A stretch of 37,256 nt of DNA, taken from contig JARQWU010000078.1 of assembly GCA_040182905.1 (NCBI GenBank), positions 1-37,256 on the forward strand. Reading direction: 5' to 3'. The number at the start of each line of letters is the position of its first letter. Position 1 is the first letter of the stretch. Position numbers and translations under genes: made by a program. The notes under the pieces are model-generated. The model searched no databases. It was not told the origin of the DNA and saw only the letters and a list, made by a program, of their open reading frames with translations. The DNA comes from Barthelona sp. PAP020. Lineage: Eukaryota > Metamonada: BaSk clade. Positions 25,398 through 35,155 of the stretch are shown in pieces.

Positions 25398-28115
25398 TTA
25401 TTGATGTCTACTTCCATAAATTCCTGATTTTGAGAAAGTTGAATTTTTATTTTTTCTTAGTGATGAAGGTTTTGTACGAGGAGTTGTTATTTGAGGAGTT
25501 TTAATATCTGAATAAGGTGTCTTTGCCATTGGCGAGTTATCAAAATGACTAACTCTTTGTTTTTGTAAAGTTCTTACTGTGTTTAAAGCTTTAATTTTAA
25601 CTCTTTCAGATTCGGCTAATCGTCTTCTTAATTCATTTTGAGCTTCTACCGCGGATATAAGTTCAGAAACCGTTAAAGGCAATTTATTTTCTGTGATTAG
25701 TAATAATTCATTATCTACAAGTTCATTTTGTTCCAATAATTGTCGTTCTAAACTTTCAACTTTGTTTAACAAAAGTTTATTTTTTGTCAAAATTTGATTG
25801 AATTTTTCTTTATCTTTTTTGGTTGTTTGTTGCAATAGGTTCTTTTCTTCCTCAATAAAATTCATTTGATCTTTTAAAGTATTTATCAACTCTTCATAGT
25901 TATTCTTAATTGATTGCATATGAATATCATTTTTAAACGACTTTTCTTGGATGGTTATGTTATCAATACTCTCTTTCAATTTTTCAATAGTTGAACTTTT
26001 TTCTTCCAATAACATATCTTTATCTGCAAGCTCTTGCTTGAATCGAGTAATTTCAACATCATTTTTACGTTTCTCAACCAATAAAGCATTTTGTAAAAAA
26101 TTGTTTTTATTTTCGAGTTTTATTTTAAATTCTAACAAGGCTTCACATTCAACTTTCAAATCTTCATTGTATAAAGTTAAATCTTTCAGCTTTTCTTTCA
26201 AATTTACTTGATCATTTGGATTATTTTTTGATAATTGAATATATTGTTTATTTAAAAACTCATATTGTGTACTTAAAGTGCTTAATTTCAATTCTAATTC
26301 AGTAATTTCTTCAATTATTGCTTGTTTTCTTTCAAAAGATACTTTGTTAAACTTTTCCATTTCCTTTTCTTTTTCAATCAATTGTTCATTCGAATTCTTC
26401 AATATTTCAATTCTCTTTTCTGAATGTAATCTGTCTAACTCTTTTAAATCAATATCTTTTTCATTAAGTAAATCTAAATACTCTCTTTCCAAGTTATTTA
26501 TTTTCATTTCAAAGTCTTCTTTATTTGTTTCAAAATTTGTTTTTAAATTTGAATATTCTTCTTCCTTTATTTTGATATCTTTCAATAATTTGTTGAATCT
26601 TTCTTCATGTTTTAACATAGTAATTCCAACTGTTTGTTCTCCTAAATTTTTAATGTTCGTTTCCAACTCTATTTTATCTTCAGTTAATTTCCCTAAAATA
26701 TCGGTCAAATGTTCCCTTTGTAAAGTTATTTTTTCATTTATTTCAAGCGTCTTTCCATTTTGTTCAGATAAATATTCAATTTCATTCAAAAGTCTTTCTT
26801 TTTCTTTCTTCATTGATTCCAATTCTTTACACATCAATTTAATGTCATTATTTACCGTATTTCTATCATTAGTTAATTCATTTCTCTCTTTTAAAAGGAT
26901 ACTATGTTCTTTAATCATGTCTTGATATGCTTTATCAAAACTATTGTTTTCTTTTACCATTTCATCAATTCTTGTCCTCAATTCATCACGTTCAATTGTT
27001 AAATTATCCCGATCTTCCAATAGCTCGTCCCTTTCTACCATTAAAACATCTCTTTCAGCGTTTAATTGATCAATTTCTTCAACTGTTTCCTCTTTCACTT
27101 CAAGTAATTCTTTAGTAGCTGCAATAATGACCTCTTTTTCCTGTTCTTTTTCAATCTTTAAATTTTCAAACTTACTGATCTCTTCACGAAAAAAACTAAC
27201 TTTATTGCTAAAATCTTCCATTTCATTCTGTATTTCATTTCTTTCAACAATCAATTCATTATTCTCGACCTTTAATCTTTCTTTAGTTTCTTTTAATTTC
27301 ATTGTTTCCTTCTGTAATATTAAGTATTGATCCTTTAATCTATCAACATTCTCTTCTAATATAAATTTTGCTTCTTCTAATTGAATTTTCTCTTCTTTTA
27401 ATTCTTTATTAGCTTTGATTAATGTATCAGTATTGTGGGATGGACTAATAGCTTCAACTTCTTCAATTCTATCATCTTCTTCATCAACGTCATTGATTAA
27501 TAGACTTCGTTGTTGCTGATGGATAAGGTCAGAAAATTGATTCAAATGTCCAGTAAGACCTAATTCCTCTATCTTAGCAGGAGTCAATCCTTGCATATTA
27601 ATAGGTGTTTGCAATAGTTCATTATGATTTCCTTCCACATTTATTTTTTTTTTTTGTTTCAAAGAACTTGAAGTCTTTGTTTTTATCCTATTATTATAAC
27701 TTTTTAATGGATTCACTTTCGTAAATGTTTCACTTAATTTTGTTTTTGTTCCATAAACTTCAGTTTGATTTCCAGTAGATTCTTCCCAAAAAGTTCCCGT
27801 AGAATTCATACCAGAATATTCCAAATCATTATTCATTGCTCTAAGTGCTGCAATGTCGTTCATTTGCTCATAACTCATTTTTAATTTGGAACCTTTTTTT
27901 GAATTCGATAAAGTGGGAGAATCTTCTTTTAATTTGGCAAAACTTTTTGCAATAAAATCTAATGTGTCCTTAACATCAGACATCTCGGATTTAAGATCTT
28001 CAATAACATAATATGAATAATCATTTTCAATCAATTGATTTGCCAGTTGGGCATCTCTCATTTCTATTTCTCGTCGTAAATCGATCTGATTTTGCCTTTT
28101 TGGCTGAGGTGACAT
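25398..28115 (-). CDS. Long coiled-coil protein
   Basis: 905 aa. After an N-terminal ~220 residues of lower coiled-coil content (Ser/Thr/Asn-rich, with SPTLSNSKKGSK), residues about 225-860 are an almost continuous coiled coil rich in Glu, Lys, Leu and Asn, with local duplication (ERDVLMVERDELLEDRDN, then LTIERDEL). The C-terminal ~50 residues are basic with several Ser/Thr-Pro sites (SPMAKTP, KTPQITTPR), which could serve microtubule or nucleic-acid binding and phosphorylation control. Such proteins are usually cytoskeletal, basal-body or Golgi tethers; nothing here picks one. The run of frames on the opposite strand is the normal shadow of Glu/Lys-rich coding. Confidence 0.8.
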   Translation of the reverse strand: MSPQPKRQNQIDLRREIEMRDAQLANQLIENDYSYYVIEDLKSEMSDVKDTLDFIAKSFAKLKEDSPTLSNSKKGSKLKMSYEQMNDIAALRAMNNDLEYSGMNSTGTFWEESTGNQTEVYGTKTKLSETFTKVNPLKSYNNRIKTKTSSSLKQKKKINVEGNHNELLQTPINMQGLTPAKIEELGLTGHLNQFSDLIHQQQRSLLINDVDEEDDRIEEVEAISPSHNTDTLIKANKELKEEKIQLEEAKFILEENVDRLKDQYLILQKETMKLKETKERLKVENNELIVERNEIQNEMEDFSNKVSFFREEISKFENLKIEKEQEKEVIIAATKELLEVKEETVEEIDQLNAERDVLMVERDELLEDRDNLTIERDELRTRIDEMVKENNSFDKAYQDMIKEHSILLKERNELTNDRNTVNNDIKLMCKELESMKKEKERLLNEIEYLSEQNGKTLEINEKITLQREHLTDILGKLTEDKIELETNIKNLGEQTVGITMLKHEERFNKLLKDIKIKEEEYSNLKTNFETNKEDFEMKINNLEREYLDLLNEKDIDLKELDRLHSEKRIEILKNSNEQLIEKEKEMEKFNKVSFERKQAIIEEITELELKLSTLSTQYEFLNKQYIQLSKNNPNDQVNLKEKLKDLTLYNEDLKVECEALLEFKIKLENKNNFLQNALLVEKRKNDVEITRFKQELADKDMLLEEKSSTIEKLKESIDNITIQEKSFKNDIHMQSIKNNYEELINTLKDQMNFIEEEKNLLQQTTKKDKEKFNQILTKNKLLLNKVESLERQLLEQNELVDNELLLITENKLPLTVSELISAVEAQNELRRRLAESERVKIKALNTVRTLQKQRVSHFDNSPMAKTPYSDIKTPQITTPRTKPSSLRKNKNSTFSKSGIYGSRHQ

Positions 28116-28362
28116 CGAACTTCAATTGGAAATAATTTTCTGTTGCCAATTTTTTCTGCCCAATTTTTTTTCTTCAATTTAAGCATAATAACAATAAAAA
28201 AATTGTTTTTAACATAATTAATTTATATTAAACAACTGAAACATGCTTAAAGAATCTCTAAATTAATTGTTCAAGATATTACCTGTGAGAATGTCAACCA
28301 CCTTACTTTTGAATTTCATTTCAAAAAATGTTATTCATTGAAAAAACATGACTCTTTAAATG

Positions 28363-28992
28363 TTATTTCACAACTTTCGATTCAATAATGGATTTTGAAG
28401 AAACTAAAGACTTGTTGCGTTGAATTAATCCTGAACATCCGGATGATGGTTGTGGTAAATTTCCAAATACAAAAGCCTTAGGACTTTCAATTGAATTGAA
28501 ATGTAAGGAATTATTTAATTCAAACTTCATATGGTTTATACAATTATTGGGGAAAGGAACGTCAATATGTTGTTCAATATCTTCCCAATCTTCATCTGAT
28601 TCACTGAAAATACCTTTTACTAGTTCATTTTCATTTTCCATTTCTCTATACAAGTCAGTGATGGAGTATAATCTTGGAGCTGTGGCATAAATTTCTTTTG
28701 ATATGATATTATTACAAATTATGTTCCTATTTATTTCAGCAGAAATCGGTCTCCTTTCTTTTCTTGACGGTAAATCCGCTCTATCTATATTTTGACTATC
28801 TGTAAATTGTATTACCCTATTATTTTTGTGTTCACCCATATTTTTCCCGTTTAAAGTGTTTGAATTTTCCAAATTTTGATTAAATAAATTAAAAATATCA
28901 ATGGAAGGTCGATTTTCATTATTAACTTCAGCAACTGCTTTGTGTTCGTGTATTTTTTTCCTAAATATATTAATGATGGGCTTATTTGACAT
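28363..28992 (-). CDS. Hypothetical protein
   Basis: 209 aa, probably largely disordered: Asn/Ser/Glu-rich, no membrane segment or signal peptide. An acidic cluster SESDEDWEDIEQH (about 127-140) resembles casein-kinase targets or linear interaction motifs. No family recognised. The ATG shares the 284-base divergent gap with the mRNA triphosphatase. Confidence 0.6.
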   Translation of the reverse strand: MSNKPIINIFRKKIHEHKAVAEVNNENRPSIDIFNLFNQNLENSNTLNGKNMGEHKNNRVIQFTDSQNIDRADLPSRKERRPISAEINRNIICNNIISKEIYATAPRLYSITDLYREMENENELVKGIFSESDEDWEDIEQHIDVPFPNNCINHMKFELNNSLHFNSIESPKAFVFGNLPQPSSGCSGLIQRNKSLVSSKSIIESKVVK

Positions 28993-29276
28993 TCATAAAA
29001 ACAAAAAATTCTTCTTTTTATCGAACTGGAAAAAAAAGCTGTTTTTGTTGAGATTTCCAACTGACAGTTCCACTATTCTTTGGTAAAGTTATCAATGAAA
29101 AAAATACGAATTTTCTTTGAAGAGAGGTGAGTTTTAAAGAATTTGCACACGGATGTTTATTAAATCACAATTATTGGTTCTGTTTTGTAAAGTTATTTAT
29201 TTTAAATGGTATAAACAAGGTTAATTTCATATTTTTAAAAAATATTATATTTTTTTTTGTGGTACACAGATCATAC
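28993..29276. promoter_or_regulatory. Divergent promoter region
   Basis: 284 AT-rich bases between the hypothetical gene (-) and the spliced triphosphatase gene (+). No other gene seen. It ends in TCATAC directly before the proposed triphosphatase ATG. Confidence 0.45.
29271..29276 (+). promoter_or_regulatory. Initiator-like TCATAC abutting the triphosphatase start
   Basis: TCATAC runs straight into the ATG at 29277. If used as start site the 5' UTR would be only a few bases, as trichomonads often have. Confidence 0.35.
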
Positions 29277-30306
29277 ATGAGTTCTGTGTCATTTTATCCT
29301 TCCATTGTATGATTTTTAAAAATTTAATTATCCTAACGGAAATTAGTTCAATTTGAAACCATGTAATGAAATGATTAGTGAAATATCGAAGTTTATTGAC
29401 GAACAAAAGAATGACCCTAGAGTTCACAATGGAGATGTAATTGAAATTGAAGCGAAATGGGGATCATTGATGGGTTTTTTAGACAGTCGATTAGATACTT
29501 TAGAAACTTACACAGAATGTTTGTTGAATACCCCAAAAAATTTTTCGTCCAGTATAACTGAAGAGCATTTTCAACAATTAAACTATCAGTTGAATCTAGA
29601 ATTTGAAAAATCAAAAAGTTTTAATTTTAAACCCAATATTTATGTACAATCGTTTTTTGAAGTTGATGTTCAGTTTCGAGGAAATGTTAGAGGAATAAAG
29701 AATTCAAGAAATGAGTTTGTAAGTTTTTTGTACAAAGAAAGACTCAATGATATTCACTTATATTTGCCAAATGATCCTTATGATATACGTATATCGAGTA
29801 ATATTGAGCGAGAGATCCATGATTTTGTTGTCAAAGATGAGATAACTGAAAGTATTGGTATTCGTGAAAAACACAGGATTTCTTATTTTTTTCAGGTTTT
29901 CAGAATTGATTTAACGCAAGTAATTGCAAAAAACTCAGCAGGAATTGAAGAAAATTCTACTTTTGAAGTAGAAATGGAAATTGATTATAAAATGATTCAG
30001 CAATTGTTGAAACCAATTAAAAATTGGTCTCACGACAGACTTTCATTCAAAGGAAAGATAGAAACCATCACTGATGTTGCACAATCCTTTTATGACAATA
30101 TTAAAGCAATAAATATCATGTTGAAGAATAGTCCCAATGTACCTTTGATATTAAATGGTAAGAAACAACCTGATATAGAAAATGAGAGAAGATCTAATTC
30201 TGAGACTAGCATTAATCCAATTCTTCCAAGTGGATCCATTGAAACCATGGACAACAACAAAGAAGAAGAAGAAGAAGAGGACGATGATGGCTATAGTGGT
30301 TGGTAA
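29277..30306 (+). CDS. mRNA 5'-triphosphatase, Cet1-like (TTM family), probably two exons
   Basis: Removes the gamma phosphate of nascent mRNA, the first capping step, with a divalent metal in a beta-tunnel. Proposed gene: exon 1 29277-29306 (MSSVSFYPSI), intron 29307-29346, exon 2 29347-30306; 329 aa. If the intron is wrong, the start is the ATG at 29371 (311 aa). Counting from that internal Met, the N-terminal metal motif ExExK is E25-I-E27-A-K29 (IEIEAKWGS), and the C-terminal ExExE is E199, E201, E203 (EVEMEID). Between them DIRISSNIE and IREKHRISYFF match the family's tunnel strands. The C-terminus is acidic (EEEEEEDDDGYSGW). This is the fungal/protist type of triphosphatase, not the cysteine-phosphatase type of animals and plants. 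Confidence 0.85.
29307..29346 (+). other. Probable 40-nt intron in the triphosphatase gene
   Basis: GTATGA...TCCTAACGGAAATTAG. Phase 0: ATT|TTC. It joins a 10-codon exon with its own ATG to the main frame, which is otherwise closed by the TAG of the intron end. Motifs match the other three introns in the window. Confidence 0.65.
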
Positions 30307-30485
30307 ATTGATATTTTGTTCCCTGTAGATGTACTTTTTTTTTTGTTCTTTTCACCTTATATATTCAAACCTGCAAATTGAAAACATATTGACCAATCAA
30401 TGGTACTTTGAAACACAAAAAAAAAACAACCCGAGAACTACAAACTTTTACACCAGAATTATTATTTTAAATTCATAAATTTCAT

Positions 30486-31343
30486 CTATGCAGAAAAAGA
30501 AATTGCGGCATAGGAAACAGAAGATTCATGAACAGAAAAATTCTGAATTTTTGAAGATTGTTGATAATTCAATAGATGTCCTTTAATTTCAGGATATCTC
30601 AATTCAAAGAAAGCCAACAAAACTAAAATAGGTGTTCTACCACAAATAGTATTGTGTGTCTCACCTAAATAATTCTTAAACTTTTGATAATCGTTATCAC
30701 ATATAATATTAGCTCCTCTTTTATCTAAGTTTTCAATCATTTCATGAACTTTTTCATTTCCTTTAGGTTGAGGGGCGAAATCAAAACTGCTGGCTCCATA
30801 ATGGCAAAAGTCGGAAGAAATAACAATTAGACATCGCTCATCAAATACTTCATTCAAGACAGCAGCCAATACACGAGGATCATCAACTTGTCCAAGTAAA
30901 ATGGGTATGATCTTCACTTCATTCAAACGATTTTTAAACACATTAACCAAGAAAGGTAATTGCATCTCCAAACAATGTTCAGCAATATCTGCATTGTGAG
31001 AAAGTGGAGAAAATTGGGTTGAATCTAACAATTTTTCGACAATAATCTTGTTTAATTTCATAGAACCGATTGGTGTTTTATATTCATCAAATGTTGACAC
31101 TGCAGCTGACAAATAAGCTCTATGAGATGGTCCGATAATAAACACATTATCAATAGCTTCGGGATTGATTTGTCCAAAAGAATATCCAGCACAAGGTGCA
31201 GAATAAGTAAAACCAGCATGAGGACAAATTATCGCTTTCAGATTATTTTGATGATCTATTTGTAAATATTGTTCCACCATCATTTTTAATTGTTCAGGGT
31301 CGTTTGAATACCATGAACCAGCATGTGAAGCAAGTCTTGACAT
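30486..31343 (-). CDS. MEMO1: MEMO1 family protein
   Basis: 285 aa, full length (human 297). MEMO proteins share the fold of non-heme iron class III dioxygenases and bind copper or iron; the animal protein affects cell motility, redox and metal balance. The start SHAGSWYSNDPEQL matches the family. Putative metal residues are kept: H42 (CPHAGFTYS), H74 (GPSHRAYL), H181 (DFCHYG) and C234 (TICGRTPI), the counterparts of human H49, H81, H192 and C244. The C-terminus SSVSYAAISF is also typical. A TCATTC motif precedes the ATG by 11 bases. Confidence 0.94.
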   Translation of the reverse strand: MSRLASHAGSWYSNDPEQLKMMVEQYLQIDHQNNLKAIICPHAGFTYSAPCAGYSFGQINPEAIDNVFIIGPSHRAYLSAAVSTFDEYKTPIGSMKLNKIIVEKLLDSTQFSPLSHNADIAEHCLEMQLPFLVNVFKNRLNEVKIIPILLGQVDDPRVLAAVLNEVFDERCLIVISSDFCHYGASSFDFAPQPKGNEKVHEMIENLDKRGANIICDNDYQKFKNYLGETHNTICGRTPILVLLAFFELRYPEIKGHLLNYQQSSKIQNFSVHESSVSYAAISFSA

Positions 31344-31354
31344 TAAAAAAAATG

Positions 31355-31360
31355 GAATGA
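31355..31360 (-). promoter_or_regulatory. Initiator-like TCATTC before MEMO1
   Basis: TCATTC on the - strand, 11 bases before the ATG, in the same position as in the CDK, lysozyme and endosulfine genes. Confidence 0.4.
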
Positions 31361-31621
31361 ATCTCTACTAACTGTCAACAGTTCAAATATCTCATCAATG
31401 TAAACCATCATTGAGGGCAATTCACTTTGATAACATAACTGTTTGGGTAATATTCAAAAAGATTTGGTCATTTATTCATCTATATTTTGAACAAAAAACA
31501 AAAAACAAAGCAACATCAATAAAGACTGATTTCTAAGCAAATTTTTTTTTACAAATATTCAGAAATTAGGTTAAATGAAAGAAAATAAAACATTTGTAAT
31601 ATTTACAAAGAAATTTCAATT

Positions 31622-33508
31622 TCAGTAATTCTTTGAATAATTCAAAGAGTCAAATGAAGTTTTGATATAATTCTTTCTATTCAAAAGTGAACTTTTCCAA
31701 TGAACATTATGATTATTCGAAATATTTTTGTCGATATTCTCAAATCGTTTTTTATTGCTTCTGCGAGTGCTCTGTGATGAAAATTTTGGAATATCATATT
31801 CTTTGTTGTGATTGAAATTTTTATGTTTTGGTGTATGCATTGGAGAAACAATAGCATTTAAAAAATGACCTGAATCATTCAAAGTATTTTGGAAAGACGA
31901 TGTGGAATTAGATTCAACTGCCTTTGATTGTTGTCTATTCATATTTTTTCTATGGGAAACTATAATTGTTTCAGCTTTATTTGTTCTTTTTGCTGAATTA
32001 ATTCTGGGGATCACTGAAGATTGATTCAATAATGATACTGAAAGATTTTGAAAGCTATTTGGCAAATGTGATAAAGATCTTGAAACCGAAGCAGACTTTA
32101 CTCTTTTGTTGGAAGAAAGAGTTGTTGGCGAAAGTGAAGCTATATTTGAAGTATTTACTGGTTTCTTTTTCTGACTATTTTTTTCTTTTTGATTATCTTT
32201 CAAAGGATAAGACAAAGATGAAGAAGAATAAGACCTATGATGATGCTGGGAACGATGTAAATGATGTAAATCATTAAAGGGTGATAATTTGGGTTGCATT
32301 GAAGTGATAGTATCCAAATCATACAGATTACTTCCGAAATCATCATCTAACGGACTTAAATTTGAACTATGAGAATGTGAATTTTTAGGAGGAGCAGAAA
32401 ACACTTTAGTAAGTCTATTTTCAGTAAATAAAGGTTTTTTTGACAATATTTTGTCAACCATATCAGCAACCTTGTTATCTTTTGCTTCAATAATTTCTTC
32501 AATTCTTTCATTATCAGAAAGTAAGGAATTTGAATTTGCTGTCGATTTTTTGGCGGCAGGTTTCAAAATAGAGACAATTTTTCCCAATTTACTGCCAACT
32601 AATTGCCCATATCTTGGAGCCACAGTAGTTTTCCATTTAATCATTGAATTTTGATCATATTTTGAAGAAACTCGAGTTTTTAAACCATTAATCCCACTAT
32701 TTAAAAGTCCAAATGAATGAACTTCTTTTCTTTTACAAGAAAAACTGGTGTGAAGCGGTGAATTCAAGGGTATATGCATGGATAAATTATATTTGAACTT
32801 ATATTTTGGGTCACAAATTCTACAAATAATTTCTGTCCCATTCTTTGTTTGATTAAAAAAAGTATTTCTTATAACAACTTCATATTGACTCAAATCATCG
32901 ATATATTGAAATTTTGGAGTCAAAACACCAAATTTTGTTGAAATTTGACGTGCTAATTCTTCTAATTGTTCCATATAGACATTGTCAATCTGAATAAAAG
33001 GATGATATAATTTTAAAAGTTTGAAACAATCGATCAGAGACCATTGATATTTAACAAGTAAATATATAATAACTGCTACAACATTTCGACAATTTCCTTT
33101 GAAAGAATGTATCAAAATATTTCCGCCATTCTCTAAAGCTTCATCAATAAAGGAAATATAATCTGATAATTCTTTCAGATTCTTTATTAATACTCGAGAA
33201 TTTTTGTTTGTGTGCGAAAAATCATCTTTATTTTTGTCCAAACAATCATCCCAATCAAAATTAAAATATTTAAACCCAGAATTATAATACTCAAATCGAT
33301 TTGAACATTGTTTATGACAACAATTAACAATGTGAAATATGCCATTTGGCAAAAGAAATTCCCCTTTTTGTGAGGGAAAATAATCAGAAATATATAAACC
33401 TTCAAATATCTTCAATGTTATCAAAGTGATATCAGTTCCCCTCCTTTGACAGATTTCTTTTGATAAATAATTATTATGGGTGCTATTATAACTTTTTGTT
33501 CCGCTCAT
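31622..33508 (-). CDS. Dual-specificity-phosphatase-like protein, catalytic Cys replaced by Ser
   Basis: 628 aa. Residues about 30-195 form a DSP-type phosphatase domain: GLYISDYFPS at the start, IVNCCHKQ, FNFDWDD (general-acid loop), then the P-loop region ILIHSFKGNCRN and VIIYLLVKYQWSLIDCFKLLK. The P-loop should be HCxxGxxR; here it is H134-S135-F-K-G-N-C-R141, so the nucleophile is Ser and the protein should be unable to form the phosphocysteine intermediate while still binding phosphate through R141. A conserved-looking basic segment (about 205-305, with WKTTVAPRYGQLVG) and a long Ser/Asn/His-rich, low-complexity tail follow. Likely a phospho-binding scaffold. Start is the first ATG. Confidence 0.82.
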   Translation of the reverse strand: MSGTKSYNSTHNNYLSKEICQRRGTDITLITLKIFEGLYISDYFPSQKGEFLLPNGIFHIVNCCHKQCSNRFEYYNSGFKYFNFDWDDCLDKNKDDFSHTNKNSRVLIKNLKELSDYISFIDEALENGGNILIHSFKGNCRNVVAVIIYLLVKYQWSLIDCFKLLKLYHPFIQIDNVYMEQLEELARQISTKFGVLTPKFQYIDDLSQYEVVIRNTFFNQTKNGTEIICRICDPKYKFKYNLSMHIPLNSPLHTSFSCKRKEVHSFGLLNSGINGLKTRVSSKYDQNSMIKWKTTVAPRYGQLVGSKLGKIVSILKPAAKKSTANSNSLLSDNERIEEIIEAKDNKVADMVDKILSKKPLFTENRLTKVFSAPPKNSHSHSSNLSPLDDDFGSNLYDLDTITSMQPKLSPFNDLHHLHRSQHHHRSYSSSSLSYPLKDNQKEKNSQKKKPVNTSNIASLSPTTLSSNKRVKSASVSRSLSHLPNSFQNLSVSLLNQSSVIPRINSAKRTNKAETIIVSHRKNMNRQQSKAVESNSTSSFQNTLNDSGHFLNAIVSPMHTPKHKNFNHNKEYDIPKFSSQSTRRSNKKRFENIDKNISNNHNVHWKSSLLNRKNYIKTSFDSLNYSKNY

Positions 33509-33857
33509 CTTTTTTCTTATTATTATCTTTGTTTAGTAATTATATTAAATGTTACAATTTCTATTTAAATATCAAAATTCATTGTGAAAAAAATATTTTC
33601 CCTCAAACAAGAAATCATTATTTTAACAGATAACCCTGATTTAAAGACTTTTTTTAAAGCTCTTGTCAATTTTTATGATTGTTATCTACATCTGAACATA
33701 AATTTGAAAATTTTCACATATTTCTTCTTTACAATGTCAATTCAAATGGGTAATAAGAAAATTGAACAACAACTTTATCAATCATAAATAACCAGCCAAT
33801 GATAATAAATGACTAAAAAAAAATAAAAGCATCCAGTAATAAAAAAACCGCTGATTT
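33509..33857. other. Intergenic region between the pseudophosphatase and CDK genes
   Basis: 349 bases. A + strand open stretch (33584-33787) begins with GTG and ends with a short ATG-led MSIQMGNKKIEQQLYQS; it has no family match and is not called a gene. Otherwise AT-rich flanks. Confidence 0.5.
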
Positions 33858-34782
33858 TCAATGACGAACATCATCAAAATAAGGATGATCCAAAGCAGCT
33901 TTGCATGAAATACGCTGAGCAGGATCAAGTGTAAGCATTTTTTTCATTAAATCAATACCAGCAGGTTCAAGCTGTGGACAAACAAACTCAAGACCTTTGC
34001 CAATAAATTGAGGAAAACTATAAGAAAAATATTCTAAAGAAGTGATTCCCGGCCAAGAATCTTCATTAGGAGATCCAAGAATTTGGAAAATTAAATGCAA
34101 CATGTTGATTTGTGAATCTCCCGCAAACAAAGGATTACCTGTGACCATTTCTGCAAAAATACAACCAACAGACCACACATCTAATGCACCATGATAATAT
34201 CTAGCTCCCAACAACAATTCAGGAGGACGATACCACAAAGTAACAACTTCATGAGTATATATAGATAAAGGAACATCATGACCTCTGGCTAAACCAAAAT
34301 CTCCAAGCTTAACGTTGCCTTCACGGTCAACCAAGATATTTTGAGGCTTCAAATCACGATGATAAACTCTTCTTGCATGACAAAAATTTAAACCTCGCAC
34401 AATCTGATACAAATAAGACTTGACCAAAGCAGCAGACAAACCATTTGGAGTTCTTTCAATATGTTTTCTTAAATCTTGGTTTAAAAATTCAAATACCAAG
34501 TATAATTGATTATCACTATGAATAATGGAAATTAAATCGACAATATTTGGATGAGAACTTACTTGCTTTAACACAGCAATCTCACGCAAAGCAGTACAAG
34601 GAACTCCTTCATCTGCATCATCAAGTAATCTAATTTGCTTTAAGGCAACAATACGACCAGTGGATCGATGCATTGCTCTATAAACAACGCCATAAGTACC
34701 TTCACCAACAACCTCTTGCTAAAATATTAGTCAACAAATAAATTACATCAAATACGCGATGATAGTCTGAAAGAGAACTCAT
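33858..34782 (-). CDS. Cyclin-dependent kinase, CDK1/CDK5-like with PCTALRE helix, two exons
   Basis: Exon 1 34747-34782, intron 34719-34746, exon 2 33858-34718; 298 aa, the size of CDK1. Exon 1 (MSSLSDYHRVFD) joins exon 2 QEVVGEGTYGVVYRA, restoring the full Gly loop with the inhibitory pair T20/Y21 (CDK1 T14/Y15). ATP Lys is K39; the cyclin-binding helix reads PCTALRE (52-58) instead of PSTAIRE; HRDLKPQN, DFGLAR, T-loop IYTHEVVTLWYRPPE and DVWSVGCIFAEM are intact. The T-loop Thr allows CAK activation. Without splicing the gene would start at the internal Met28 and lose the Gly loop. It drives cell-cycle steps with a cyclin partner not in this window. Confidence 0.94.
34719..34746 (-). other. 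28-nt intron in the CDK gene
   Basis: GTAATTTATTTGTTGACTAATATTTTAG type: starts GTAATT, has a GACTAAT box 7 bases before the end. Phase 0. Removal restores the conserved CDK N-terminus. Confidence 0.9.
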
Positions 34783-35155
34783 AAATCAACAATTGAATGA
34801 AGAAGTCCTTCTTCTGTTTTGGCGGGGTTGCCCTTTTGTTTCAAATTTGCGGTGTTTATTCATCCATTTACCAATGAAAGCTGAATCAAACTCCAATGAA
34901 AGAACTTTTGGAAATTTCAAATCCAGATTTCAACTGAGTTTTTATACATTTTTTAAAGCAAAACATCAACAGTGAATTTTCAAAAAATGTAAAAATCTGA
35001 CAACTCTGTAAAAAAAAATCTCAAACGTGGGATTAAAAAGAAGAATTGAATTGATGTAAAATATTTATTATATATAATTCCAAATTAAAGTATAATGAAT
35101 TATGAATTTAAAAAATGCCAAAGAATATTCTTTTGACTGAAATAAACAAATTCAT
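34783..35155. other. Intergenic region between CDK and endosulfine genes
   Basis: 373 bases. A 60-codon + frame (34793-34975) lacks an ATG at its start and resembles nothing. The rest is AT-rich 3' flank of the endosulfine gene and CDK promoter. Confidence 0.5.
34795..34800 (-). promoter_or_regulatory. Initiator-like TCATTC before the CDK gene
   Basis: TCATTC on the - strand, 12 bases before the exon 1 ATG. Confidence 0.4.

Noticed and set aside
26278-26925. 215-codon + frame opposite the coiled-coil gene
   Set aside because: Ser/Phe/Leu-rich mirror of Glu/Lys/Asn-rich coding DNA.
28240-28322. Possible small spliced gene (short ATG frame then GTAATATC...TTTAG) on -
   Set aside because: The joined product would be only about 15 residues; it lies in the 3' flank of the hypothetical gene at 28.4-29.0 kb and lacks the CTAAY box.
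33584-33787. 67-codon + frame between pseudophosphatase and CDK
   Set aside because: Begins with GTG; only 17 codons follow the internal ATG; no similarity and no splice acceptor that would attach it to an upstream exon.
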